Both the position numbers and the translations under genes were made by a program. A DNA stretch of 18,008 nucleotides, taken from the NCBI GenBank assembly GCA_018883305.1, contig VEQI01000022.1:1-18008 (forward strand). The letters run 5' to 3'. Shown piece after piece: positions 5,959-12,429 of the stretch. The notes under the pieces were generated by a model. That model was not told the origin of the DNA. It searched no databases and saw only the letters and a list, made by a program, of their open reading frames with translations. The DNA comes from Limnohabitans sp. GTDB lineage: Bacteria > Pseudomonadota > Gammaproteobacteria > Burkholderiales > Burkholderiaceae_C. The stretch's first letter is position 1. Each line of letters starts with the position of its first letter.

Positions 5959-7131
5959 ATGCTTCACCCCACCCACCCTCCTTTGCATCCAGGCTCGTTG
6001 GGCGCTGTCAAATACGAACGACGTGCGCAGCAACTGCTGGCACCTGCCGACATCCGGCTCAACGGCTCACGCCCCTGGGACATGAAAATTCATCATCCCC
6101 AAACGCTCGAGCGCATCTTGCTCACCGGGAGCATGGGCTTGGGGGAAAGCTACATGGACGGCTGGTGGGACTGCGACCAACTGGATGAATTCTTTGCGCG
6201 CGTCTTGCGCCATGGCCTGGATCGTCAAGTGGCATCCACTCACCCGGTCTTGCACTTCATCCGCACCCACTGGGTCAATGCCCAATCGGTTCGACGGTCC
6301 TGGACCGTCGGACGTGAACACTATGACCTGGATCAGACGCTGTTTCACCACATGCTCGATCCTTATCTTTGCTATAGCTGTGGATACTGGGCCCAAGCGA
6401 ATACGCTGGCACAAGCCCAAGAGGCCAAGCTTGAACTGATTTGTCAAAAATTGCAGCTGCAACCCGGCATGCAGTTGCTGGACATCGGTTGCGGATGGGG
6501 CAGCCTCATGCGCTATGCCGCCACCCACCACGGCGTGCGCTGCGTGGGGCTGACGATCTCGCGCGAGCAAGCCGCTGCAGGCCAACTGAGGGACCGTGAC
6601 TTGCCCATTCACTACGAGTTGAGTGATTACCGCCAATTCAACCCAGAAGGTCAGCAACGCTTTGACCGGGTGGCGTCCATCGGCATGTTCGAGCATGTGG
6701 GCCTGCAAAACCACGCGGATTACTTCCAGACCGTCAAGCGTTGCTTGAAATCCGAGGGACTGTTTCTTTTGCACACCATTGGCAAGAACCTCAGCCAAGC
6801 CCCCATCGATCCCTGGATTGAGGCCTACATCTTTCCCAATGGCGAATTGCCTTCGCTGCAGGAACTGATGCGCTCGCTTGAGGCCGACTGGGTGATAGAA
6901 GACCTGCACAATTTTGGCGCTGACTACGACCGCACACTGATGGCCTGGCATGAACGCTTTCTGCAGGCCTGGCCCCAGTTGCAGGCACGGCACTCCGAAC
7001 GCTTTTTCCGCATGTGGCGCTATTACCTCTTGTCCTGTGCGGGCACCTTCCGCGCGCGCACCAACCAGCTTTGGCAACTGGTGCTGTCCCCGCAGGGCAT
7101 GCCCGGTGGATACCGACGCCCCGCAGGGTGA
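5959..7131 (+). CDS. cfa: Cyclopropane-fatty-acyl-phospholipid synthase
   Basis: The enzyme uses S-adenosylmethionine to add a methylene bridge across double bonds of membrane phospholipid acyl chains, a stationary-phase and acid-stress adaptation. The 390-residue product has the family layout: an N-terminal lipid-binding region (1-115), then VGREHYDL and YSCGYW with Cys141, the SAM-binding motif LLDIGCGWGSL (174-183), Glu245 in SIGMFEHVG and His272 in LHTIG. These match the E. coli bicarbonate-site residues Cys139, Glu239 and His266. ATG 5959 is 5 nt after the stop of the pseudo-receiver regulator and has no clear ribosome site, which favours translational coupling. The open frame extends upstream to 5689 but that part is a shadow of the regulator gene. 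Confidence 0.94.
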   Translation: MLHPTHPPLHPGSLGAVKYERRAQQLLAPADIRLNGSRPWDMKIHHPQTLERILLTGSMGLGESYMDGWWDCDQLDEFFARVLRHGLDRQVASTHPVLHFIRTHWVNAQSVRRSWTVGREHYDLDQTLFHHMLDPYLCYSCGYWAQANTLAQAQEAKLELICQKLQLQPGMQLLDIGCGWGSLMRYAATHHGVRCVGLTISREQAAAGQLRDRDLPIHYELSDYRQFNPEGQQRFDRVASIGMFEHVGLQNHADYFQTVKRCLKSEGLFLLHTIGKNLSQAPIDPWIEAYIFPNGELPSLQELMRSLEADWVIEDLHNFGADYDRTLMAWHERFLQAWPQLQARHSERFFRMWRYYLLSCAGTFRARTNQLWQLVLSPQGMPGGYRRPAG

Positions 7132-7219
7132 ACGGTGAGGATGCGCACAGACCCCACCCTCTGAAGCCCTTCACCATCAACTTCGCGCGCGCCGGGCGCA
7201 TACTTCTATCGAGACAAGC

Positions 7220-7702
7220 ATGATCAACATCCAAACGCCTCACGCACAGAACATATTTGAACACGCGCTCACCACGCTGGGGCATGCGCAACAGCAATGG
7301 ATTCGCTGGACCGAAATCGGACTGAGTCATCAACGGCTGGGCATGATCACGGCGCATGAAAAGATCCGCCAACTCACGGAGAGCAAAGACCCGTTGCGTG
7401 CGCAGTTGACGGCCATGCAAATGGCATCAGAGCAACTGTGCAACGGCATTCAATGGATGCGGGATTTGTGGGCCTCTCAGTTTGAGCATCAAAGTCAATC
7501 AAACCAGGCCTGGCTGGGCCTGTTGCAATCGCAGCAGCAATGGGCCAACGAGATGATCCACTTTGAGTGGCTGGCCGCACAGCCCGGGACGGAATACGCC
7601 AGCGCCATGGCGGAATCCATGATGGCCATGAGCAGACACTTGGCCCAGCGTGCCCCCCTGATGTCCCCGCCCATGGCCAGCAAGCCCAACGGGCGGGGGT
7701 GA
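7220..7702 (+). CDS. Unrecognised helical protein, possibly phasin-like
   Basis: I do not recognise this 160-residue protein with certainty. It has no signal peptide or membrane span. Composition is rich in Gln, Met, Ala and Trp (five Trp in the first 120 residues) with heptad-like spacing, so it should be mostly amphipathic helix; the last 20 residues are Pro- and Gly-rich and probably disordered. Length and composition fit small phasin-family proteins that coat polyhydroxyalkanoate granules, but no decisive motif is visible. The ATG at 7220 has only a weak GAGA ribosome site. It follows cfa by 88 bp on the same strand and is convergent with the cytochrome gene 4 nt beyond its stop. Confidence 0.7.
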   Translation: MINIQTPHAQNIFEHALTTLGHAQQQWIRWTEIGLSHQRLGMITAHEKIRQLTESKDPLRAQLTAMQMASEQLCNGIQWMRDLWASQFEHQSQSNQAWLGLLQSQQQWANEMIHFEWLAAQPGTEYASAMAESMMAMSRHLAQRAPLMSPPMASKPNGRG

Positions 7703-7706
7703 CCCC

Positions 7707-8150
7707 TCAGGGCTTGGCGGAAACCTGCAACCGGCTGAGGTACTCCACCAGGGCCAGCACCCGTACCCTGACGTACGCCTCCGGGTCGTAGTAGGTGTCC
7801 ACGTAGTGCTCTCCGGCCCGCAGTCGATACAACTGCCCCCAGACAGGCATGTCTCGGCTGCCGTGCGCCTGGACCGAGTCGCCCACAATGCTGTCATACA
7901 CCCGAGAGATCGGGAAGATACCCCCGTTTTGCTTGCTCAACTGCGTGAGGTCGGGTGGTGACTGCCGCAGCAAATCAGCAATCGGACCATTGCCCTTGCC
8001 ATCGCGACCATGGCAAGAGGCACAACGGGACTGGAATTCTTGCTGTCCAAAATCCAGTTTGCGTGCCGGCGCAGATTGCGCCGAGGCCACCAGCGGCAAA
8101 GCCACCAACAAAGCCCAGTACGGCACGCGATGCACAGTGAGGAATGACAT
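7707..8150 (-). CDS. Exported mono-haem c-type cytochrome
   Basis: The 147-residue product has an N-terminal signal peptide ending near ASAQS (about residue 26), one haem-binding CASCH motif (Cys43, Cys46, His47) and a candidate axial Met101 in SRDMPVWG. This is the class I cytochrome c layout with haem near the N-terminus of the mature protein. It should be a periplasmic electron carrier or a subunit-like partner of an oxidoreductase, although no such enzyme is adjacent. ATG 8150 has an AAAGG ribosome site. It lies downstream of the Crp/Fnr-family gene on the same strand, with a terminator-like hairpin in the 93 bp between them, so its expression may be uncoupled from that gene or subject to attenuation. 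Confidence 0.9.
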   Translation of the reverse strand: MSFLTVHRVPYWALLVALPLVASAQSAPARKLDFGQQEFQSRCASCHGRDGKGNGPIADLLRQSPPDLTQLSKQNGGIFPISRVYDSIVGDSVQAHGSRDMPVWGQLYRLRAGEHYVDTYYDPEAYVRVRVLALVEYLSRLQVSAKP

Positions 8151-8172
8151 CGTTCAACCTTTCTTGAGTGTG

Positions 8173-8192
8173 AAAAACTCGGCACATGCCGA
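8173..8192 (-). terminator. Hairpin plus T5 between regulator and cytochrome genes
   Basis: On the minus strand TCGGC-ATGT-GCCGA (8192-8179) is followed by G and five T (8177-8173), the form of a short intrinsic terminator. It ends only 22 nt before the cytochrome ATG. It may end the regulator transcript, act as an attenuator in the cytochrome leader, or be an operator, since the DNA is also a 14-bp palindrome. Confidence 0.5.
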
Positions 8193-8243
8193 TCTATCAA
8201 CTCTAGAAACGAAGCCCCCACACGTCTGTGCAGCCTCGCACGC

Positions 8244-8972
8244 TCACTGCAAGGTCATGGGGGATAGCAAGCGGTCGTATTCTCGCTTGATGATGGAATA
8301 GCACTCACAGGTGGAGCGCCCCAGCCCCAAACGGTCCAGCACCTGAATGGAGCCGCGCGAGTAATCAATCATGCCTGAACGCTGCAGTCGTTTGGCGGCT
8401 TCGCTGATGCCTTCGCGCCGCACGCCCATGGTCTTGGCAATCAGTTCATGCGTGAAGGTCAATTCGGATCCTGCCACACGATCCAGATTGAGCAGCAGTG
8501 TTCGGCTCAGCTGTTGATCGATGGAGTGCCTTCGATTGCAGGCGGCAATTTGAGAGGCGTGGGTCATCAACACCTGCATGTAGCGCAGAATCAAACGACG
8601 AAAGCCACTGGATTGATTGAACTCTTCCAGCATGGCATCAGCTCGCATGCGATAGGCATAGCCCTTGGCGATGACCACCGCCTTGCTGCTGGTGGACTGA
8701 CTGCCCATGAACACAAAAATTCCGACCAGGCCCTCATTGCCCATTTGCGCAAATTCGGCGGACTTGCCATCTTCGAAATCGTACTGTTGCGAAATGATGC
8801 TGGTAACAGGGAAGTAGACATGGCTGATTTTTTGCCCGGCCTCGAACAAGACTTGATCCACCGTGAGATGAACCATTTCCAGCCTGGGCTGCATGCGATC
8901 CCAATCGACCTGGTCCATGAATGCCAAAAGCTTGTTGCTGTGCTTGATGGGAGTGAATTTGGTGTCTTGCAT
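8244..8972 (-). CDS. Crp/Fnr-family transcriptional regulator
   Basis: The 242-residue product has a cyclic-nucleotide-binding-like beta-barrel (about 15-130), a long dimerisation helix (about 130-160) and a winged helix-turn-helix (about 170-225) with recognition helix RREGISEAAKRLQ. FNR's N-terminal cysteine cluster is missing, so it should not carry a 4Fe-4S oxygen sensor. The recognition helix also differs from the E-x2-S-R pattern of FNR (it reads EGISE), so it need not bind the FNR box elsewhere in this window. Cysteines occur at AACNRRH and STCECYS. The ligand is unknown. It is transcribed leftwards after a terminator-like hairpin behind the BON gene and precedes the cytochrome gene, which could be one of its targets. 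Confidence 0.92.
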   Translation of the reverse strand: MQDTKFTPIKHSNKLLAFMDQVDWDRMQPRLEMVHLTVDQVLFEAGQKISHVYFPVTSIISQQYDFEDGKSAEFAQMGNEGLVGIFVFMGSQSTSSKAVVIAKGYAYRMRADAMLEEFNQSSGFRRLILRYMQVLMTHASQIAACNRRHSIDQQLSRTLLLNLDRVAGSELTFTHELIAKTMGVRREGISEAAKRLQRSGMIDYSRGSIQVLDRLGLGRSTCECYSIIKREYDRLLSPMTLQ

Positions 8973-8991
8973 GCGAAAAGGTTCTCTGTTG

Positions 8992-9088
8992 CGTTGTCTC
9001 GTTGTCTCTCGTATTGATCAACAACGGCTCCAATGTAAGAGAGCGCATTCAGATAATCTGTTAGCCGGCACACACAAATCTATATTTG
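8992..9088 (-). promoter_or_regulatory. Leader of the Crp/Fnr gene with repeats and palindromes
   Basis: The 190-bp gap upstream of the regulator holds several small symmetric elements: CAAAT-ctat-ATTTG (9075-9088), CAGAT-a-ATCTG (9050-9060), TTGATCAA (9014-9021), and a tandem pair of CGTTGTCT (8992-8999 and 9000-9007). The first has the 5-4-5 geometry of Crp/Fnr-type operators. No convincing -35/-10 pair was found. Autoregulation is a possibility only. Confidence 0.25.
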
Positions 9089-9090
9089 AG

Positions 9091-9134
9091 AAAAATGAAT
9101 TGAAAGACCTGCCTTTGCCAAAGTCAGATCTTTC
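9091..9134 (-). terminator. Probable terminator of the BON-domain gene
   Basis: On the minus strand GAAAGATCTG (9134-9125) pairs over ten positions (one G-U) with CAGGTCTTTC (9111-9102). The loop itself contains CTTT-ggc-AAAG, extending the stem. A TTTTT run at 9095-9091 follows after six bases. It lies 30 nt after the BON stop, as expected for a terminator. Confidence 0.55.
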
Positions 9135-9163
9135 ATTCGAATCAAGCAGTTAGCCCGATGCCT

Positions 9164-9814
9164 TCATGAAACACTCAATTTGTCCACCACATTGCGTACA
9201 CCCGGTGCACCCCAGGCGGTTTGCACAGCCAGACTTTTTTCCCACAAGCTGCCCACCTTGCCCGACAAGGTGATGCTGTCGCCTTCCAGGCCAATTTGAA
9301 TGTTCTCCGAGTCCAGGTACGCGCGTCGCTTGAGCGCATGCTCGATGTCGCTCTTGACACTGGTCAAATTGACCCGCGGCTTGACCACAATTTGATTGAA
9401 GACACCGCGCACGCCAATCAAATTGCGCACGCTGTTGGCGGCTGCTTCACGCTGGTAGTTCCAGTCCACATTGCCGGTGAGGGTCACCATGCCATTCTCC
9501 ACCGCCACCTGGATGGTTTGCCCCGGTACCGTGGAGGTCCATTGCAGCGCATTGATCACCGCGCGCGCAATCTCTGAGTCATTGCGCTTGTCACCGGAGG
9601 GCAAGGACACATCCATGTCGATGGCCAGGGCGCGCACGCCTTTGACGCGCTTGGCGGCTCGCTCCGCCGCCCACTTCTCGGCAAAGTTGTCGACGTGTCC
9701 GGACAGCGTGACCACACCGTCCTTGACCTCCACGCCGATGTGTGCCGCGTTGACGGAGGGCTCCCACTGAAGCTCGGCCTGGACATCGGTTTGCAATTGC
9801 TTGTCAGATTTCAT
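9164..9814 (-). CDS. Triple BON-domain protein (OsmY-like, no signal peptide)
   Basis: The 216-residue product consists of three BON domains at about 6-72, 78-147 and 152-216. Each has the family pattern: a helix, then VxVxxGxVTLxGxV (VEVKDGVVTLSGHV, VAVENGMVTLTGNV, IGLEGDSITLSGKV), then a helix and a final strand. BON domains bind phospholipid or other envelope components and occur in osmotic-stress proteins. OsmY has a signal peptide and two domains; this protein has none at the chosen ATG 9814 (strong AAGGAAG site), so it may stay in the cytoplasm. The open frame upstream to 9886 lacks a ribosome site and gives no signal peptide either. It sits in the stress-gene cluster between the methyltransferase and the Crp-like regulator. 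Confidence 0.93.
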   Translation of the reverse strand: MKSDKQLQTDVQAELQWEPSVNAAHIGVEVKDGVVTLSGHVDNFAEKWAAERAAKRVKGVRALAIDMDVSLPSGDKRNDSEIARAVINALQWTSTVPGQTIQVAVENGMVTLTGNVDWNYQREAAANSVRNLIGVRGVFNQIVVKPRVNLTSVKSDIEHALKRRAYLDSENIQIGLEGDSITLSGKVGSLWEKSLAVQTAWGAPGVRNVVDKLSVS

Positions 9815-9914
9815 GTGACTTCCTTTCGATGAAAAATGCCAGTCTCGGTGATTCGCACGCTGACCTCTGTTCGTCGCCCCCCACATCCACCGCGCTTGTC
9901 ACGCATGTGTGGCA

Positions 9915-10703
9915 TCAAAGCACGGTCATCCGCACCAGGGCATAAGGCGAGAGAGGATCCCAACCTGCGGTACGCCATGGCGTCAGAGACCAAGGGGTGG
10001 GTGGATGCACCGCGGTGTCCAGATGCAGACGCGGGTGTACGTGCGCCAAGTCATCCAGGCTGCGGATGCCCCATTGAAATCTGGCCGCATCCCCTTGTGC
10101 GTGCGTCACGCGGATCGGGTGGCCCACCATCCAGTGAGGAATGACATCAAATGCCACACTGGAACCATGGGGGACATGCTCGCCCACGCTATGCAAAAAA
10201 TCCGCCACCTGCCCTGGGGTCCAGTACATCAACACCCCCTCCAGCATGATCCAGCAAGGCTGTTCTGCACCCGTTCTGCCACGACGCAGACACCCCCACC
10301 ATTCGTCCGTGCACACATCCATGCTCAGACCGCGTGCACCGCGTCGCGCAGGCAAGCAGTGCTCACGCAGTTGCATCACGCGCTGCAAATCGGCATCGAC
10401 CCAATGACGGGTCGAGGTTTGAAGCCACTGGAAGTAATCCGACAGACCCGCCCCCAGATTCAGTCCCTGCGCGCCAGGATGTCGGGCAAAAAATTCACGC
10501 GCCCAGCGTCGGAACCACGCGGTTCGCCAAAGGATCAAACTCCAAGTCACCAAATCCGGCCAATCTGGCATGCGGCAACCCAGGCGTTGCAACACACGGT
10601 CCGCGCAGGGATCGGGTTCGTCGACCAGTTGCCAGCGCGCACCCCAGGCACGCGCCATCAACGGCACGAGCAAGGTCCGCTCCACCGCACTCAGGGGCAA
10701 CAT
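9915..10703 (-). CDS. SAM-dependent methyltransferase, LCMT/O-methyltransferase type
   Basis: The 262-residue product resembles the leucine-carboxyl-methyltransferase-like O-methyltransferase family. It has the N-terminal LSAVERTLLVPLMARA helix typical of that group, a SAM-binding loop GLNLGAGLSDYFQWL (around residue 80-95), VDADLQRV at the end of the next strand, and ILEGVLMYWTPG-like CWIMLEGVLMYWTPGQV. Bacterial members methylate small acids or metabolites; the substrate here is unknown. ATG 10703 is chosen because it begins at the conserved helix; the open frame continues to 10874 inside yqjE, and its ribosome site (GATGAG) is weak. It follows yqjE by 61 bp on the same strand, probably in the same transcript. 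Confidence 0.8.
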   Translation of the reverse strand: MLPLSAVERTLLVPLMARAWGARWQLVDEPDPCADRVLQRLGCRMPDWPDLVTWSLILWRTAWFRRWAREFFARHPGAQGLNLGAGLSDYFQWLQTSTRHWVDADLQRVMQLREHCLPARRGARGLSMDVCTDEWWGCLRRGRTGAEQPCWIMLEGVLMYWTPGQVADFLHSVGEHVPHGSSVAFDVIPHWMVGHPIRVTHAQGDAARFQWGIRSLDDLAHVHPRLHLDTAVHPPTPWSLTPWRTAGWDPLSPYALVRMTVL

Positions 10704-10764
10704 CCACTCATCGGGCGCGACGTCATCCTGGGGGGATGGCGTTGGATGAAGGCATGAAGAACGA

Positions 10765-11124
10765 TCAGCGCGAGGCACGGTTTGCACCTGCGCCGCAGGC
10801 CGAACACCCACCGCCAGCGGCGCATGCCTGGGGGGTGGGCGACACCACAGACACCCCCAGCCATCTTGCGGCACGCCGCATGAACCACCACCCCATCAGC
10901 GCATAAAGCAGCAGCAAGCCTGACAGCACCTGCAGACCATGGGCTTGCCCCCACTGCAACCAGGCCAATGCCGTCATCAACAACAGCACGGCCAGGCCAC
11001 ACACGGCGGCAAGCAGGAGACACACCAGCGATTGAAACAGCTGCCAGCGCCACACATCGAATTGATGCGCCAGTCGTCCAAGCGAGAGCTGTCCCAGTCG
11101 CCAAGCCAGATCAAACCACCTCAT
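10765..11124 (-). CDS. yqjE: YqjE-like inner-membrane protein (phage-holin-family fold)
   Basis: The 119-residue product begins with an amphipathic segment (1-30) followed by two hydrophobic spans at about 32-57 and 62-83, the layout of the YqjE family, also annotated as phage holin family. The ATG overlaps the yqjD stop by four bases (ATGA, 11124-11121), the signature of translational coupling and the same gene order as E. coli yqjD-yqjE. The longer open frame to 11589 is a shadow of yqjD. After the second span and a basic RRAARW the tail is unusual: it is Gly/Ala-rich with Cys101, Cys107 and Cys110 (GGGCSACGAG), which could bind a metal or form disulfides. Role in the cell is unknown. Confidence 0.8.
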   Translation of the reverse strand: MRWFDLAWRLGQLSLGRLAHQFDVWRWQLFQSLVCLLLAAVCGLAVLLLMTALAWLQWGQAHGLQVLSGLLLLYALMGWWFMRRAARWLGVSVVSPTPQACAAGGGCSACGAGANRASR

Positions 11125-11432
11125 CGGCGGCTCAGCAGCCACCCCACCATCAATCCCACCCCGATGGCGGCCCCCATGGTGGACCAGGGGTGCTGGTGCA
11201 CGTACTCGTCGGACGCATGCTGCCATTTCGACAATCGCTGGCGCACATTGGGCGGGTAGTCGTGCATGGCCTGACGCAACTCGGACACGATGGACTCCAA
11301 CCGTTGACGTGTCTGCGTGGCTTGCGCGCTGCAGCCCTCCACACCGCTGTTCAACAGGTGTTGCGCATCTTGCATCACCGCGCGCAAATCCTTGATTAAC
11401 TGTTCCTGCTGTTCCGACACAAGTGTTGGCAT
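11121..11432 (-). CDS. yqjD: YqjD/ElaB family (DUF883) membrane-anchored protein
   Basis: The 103-residue product has a charged, coiled-coil-like N-terminal part (about 5-55), a KWQHASDEYVHQHPW segment (69-83) typical of the family, and a C-terminal glycine-rich hydrophobic anchor GAAIGVGLMVGWLLSRR (87-103). E. coli YqjD and ElaB are tail-anchored stationary-phase proteins that associate with ribosomes at the inner membrane. ATG 11432 has a consensus AAGGAGG ribosome site. The stop overlaps the yqjE start by four bases. The gene is divergent from a second usp gene, sharing a 217-bp upstream region. RpoS-type control is known for the E. coli gene but is not demonstrable from this sequence. Confidence 0.9.
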   Translation of the reverse strand: MPTLVSEQQEQLIKDLRAVMQDAQHLLNSGVEGCSAQATQTRQRLESIVSELRQAMHDYPPNVRQRLSKWQHASDEYVHQHPWSTMGAAIGVGLMVGWLLSRR

Positions 11433-11579
11433 GAGATCCTCCTTGAAAAGTAGCGTGGCATGGTAATTGGAGGCCCAGCGTGGCGGCTGTTCGCGTCAGC
11501 ACACTGCCCCACACCGTTGGAATGTGCTGCCACGGCCAGGTGTTCCCACATGTCGTTGTGTTCGTTGGGGCACCCGCAT

Positions 11580-11607
11580 CTGGCATCACCCCGCCCTACG
11601 ATGCCAG
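11580..11607. repeat. Inverted repeat upstream of the second usp gene
   Basis: CTGGCATC (11580-11587) and GATGCCAG (11600-11607) form a perfect 8-bp inverted repeat around a 12-base centre, ending 42 bp before the usp ATG. It could be an operator or a leader hairpin; no U-tract follows, so it is not an obvious terminator. It is the only strong symmetric element I see in the 217 bp between yqjD and usp. Confidence 0.35.
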
Positions 11608-11649
11608 CCTTGTTCCTCAACCCGCCGCATGTATTGCAGGAGACTTGTC

Positions 11650-12090
11650 ATGCACACTTTTCACAAAATTCTGTTGCCCGTGGATGGCAGCACCACCGCC
11701 AACCGAGCACTGGAGATGGCCATCCAGCTGGCGCAGGGAGGCCACGCTCGCTTGCGACTGATCCATGCGGTGGATGAGCTGGCCTATATGTCAGGTTATG
11801 AATACGCGGCCGACCTGTTCGCCATGGCGCGCGACTATGGACAAAAAATTCTGGACCAAGCCTTGAAAGTAGCCAAATCAGCCGGCGTGGAGGCGGAGGT
11901 GAAGCTGATTGACCTGCCGGCTCAGCGCTTGGGCGAAACCGTCGCCACAGAAGCACGGGAATGGGGTGCCGACCTGATCGTGGTGGGCACCCATGGTCGC
12001 AAGGGTATTGGGCGGGTATTTCTGGGCAGCGGTGCAGAGCAGATCATTCGCCTGGCCCCTGTGCCAACCTTGGTGATCCGCGGCGAGTGA
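11650..12090 (+). CDS. Universal stress protein (UspA family), second copy
   Basis: The 146-residue product is a single Usp domain: HKILLPVDGSTTANRAL at the N-terminus and the ATP-binding pattern G-x2-G-x9-G-S near the end (GTHG, nine residues, GS), then APVPTLVIRGE. It is distinct from the usp at 885-1310 and has the extra helical segment (YMSGYEYAADLFAMARDYG region) common in Usp proteins of Burkholderiales. ATG 11650 has a strong AGGAGA site; the open frame upstream to 11467 is not Usp-like. No FNR box was found upstream. It is divergent from yqjD, which fits a shared stress regulon, though the regulator is not identified. Confidence 0.94.
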   Translation: MHTFHKILLPVDGSTTANRALEMAIQLAQGGHARLRLIHAVDELAYMSGYEYAADLFAMARDYGQKILDQALKVAKSAGVEAEVKLIDLPAQRLGETVATEAREWGADLIVVGTHGRKGIGRVFLGSGAEQIIRLAPVPTLVIRGE

Positions 12091-12134
12091 CACTCGCTGG
12101 GCGGCTGGGGCGCGCGTCAGCAAGAACGCCGACC

Positions 12135-12311
12135 TCAGCCCCACCACCAGCCCAGAGCCAGCGTCAGCACGGCTGCCACACTCATCAGCAAAGACAACGG
12201 GCCGGGCCGAGGCCCTGGCACCGAATCACGCCGGTTGTATGCCTGAATCAGCGCATCCAGCTCTTCGGGGGTCAGCAAGGGGGTGTGCGGAACCTGTTTG
12301 GAATCGTGCAT
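12135..12311 (-). CDS. Small single-span membrane protein, 58 residues
   Basis: This short gene encodes a charged N-terminal half (MHDSKQVPHT, then LTPEELDALIQAYNRR) and a C-terminal hydrophobic span (about 39-57, SLLMSVAAVLTLALGWWWG) joined by a Pro/Gly/Arg hinge (VPGPRPGP). It should be a tail-anchored inner-membrane protein with a cytoplasmic helix. An AGGGAGA ribosome site 6 nt before the ATG supports translation. Function unknown; its architecture recalls the anchored stress proteins YqjD and YqjE nearby. It lies between the second usp gene (convergent) and the ABM gene (same strand, 118 bp upstream). Confidence 0.7.
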   Translation of the reverse strand: MHDSKQVPHTPLLTPEELDALIQAYNRRDSVPGPRPGPLSLLMSVAAVLTLALGWWWG

Positions 12312-12400
12312 GAGTGTCTCCCTGAGGAAGACGCATCTTGCCGCCAGGCTCCAAGGAACAACCGTTCGACAGGGAACACACAGCCATCACACGCCCCGCG

Positions 12401-12420
12401 CAGCGCCGCGCAAGGCGCTG
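12401..12420 (-). terminator. Hairpin downstream of the ABM gene
   Basis: CAGCGCC and GGCGCTG form a perfect 7-bp stem around a six-base loop, 9 nt beyond the ABM stop. There is no U-tract, so it may pause or protect the transcript rather than terminate it alone. Confidence 0.35.
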
Positions 12421-12429
12421 GAGCCGGCT

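Noticed and set aside
6067..7077. Long open frame (336 codons) antisense to cfa
   Set aside because: The plus strand encodes all CFA synthase motifs; the antisense frame shows none and lacks a convincing ribosome site.
5187..7221. Repeated 11-mer GAGACAAGCAT at 5187-5197 and 7211-7221
   Set aside because: Matches of this length are expected many times by chance in 18 kb, and flanking bases differ.
8187..8200. ATCAA half-site upstream of the cytochrome gene as an FNR box
   Set aside because: The other half reads TGCCG rather than TTGAT, and its position would imply a transcript start at the ATG.
9014..9021. TTGATCAA as an FNR box
   Set aside because: The two half-sites overlap with no 4-bp spacer, so it does not fit FNR binding.
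11125..11589. Upstream extension of the yqjE open frame
   Set aside because: It overlaps yqjD in another frame; yqjE starts at the ATGA overlap at 11124.
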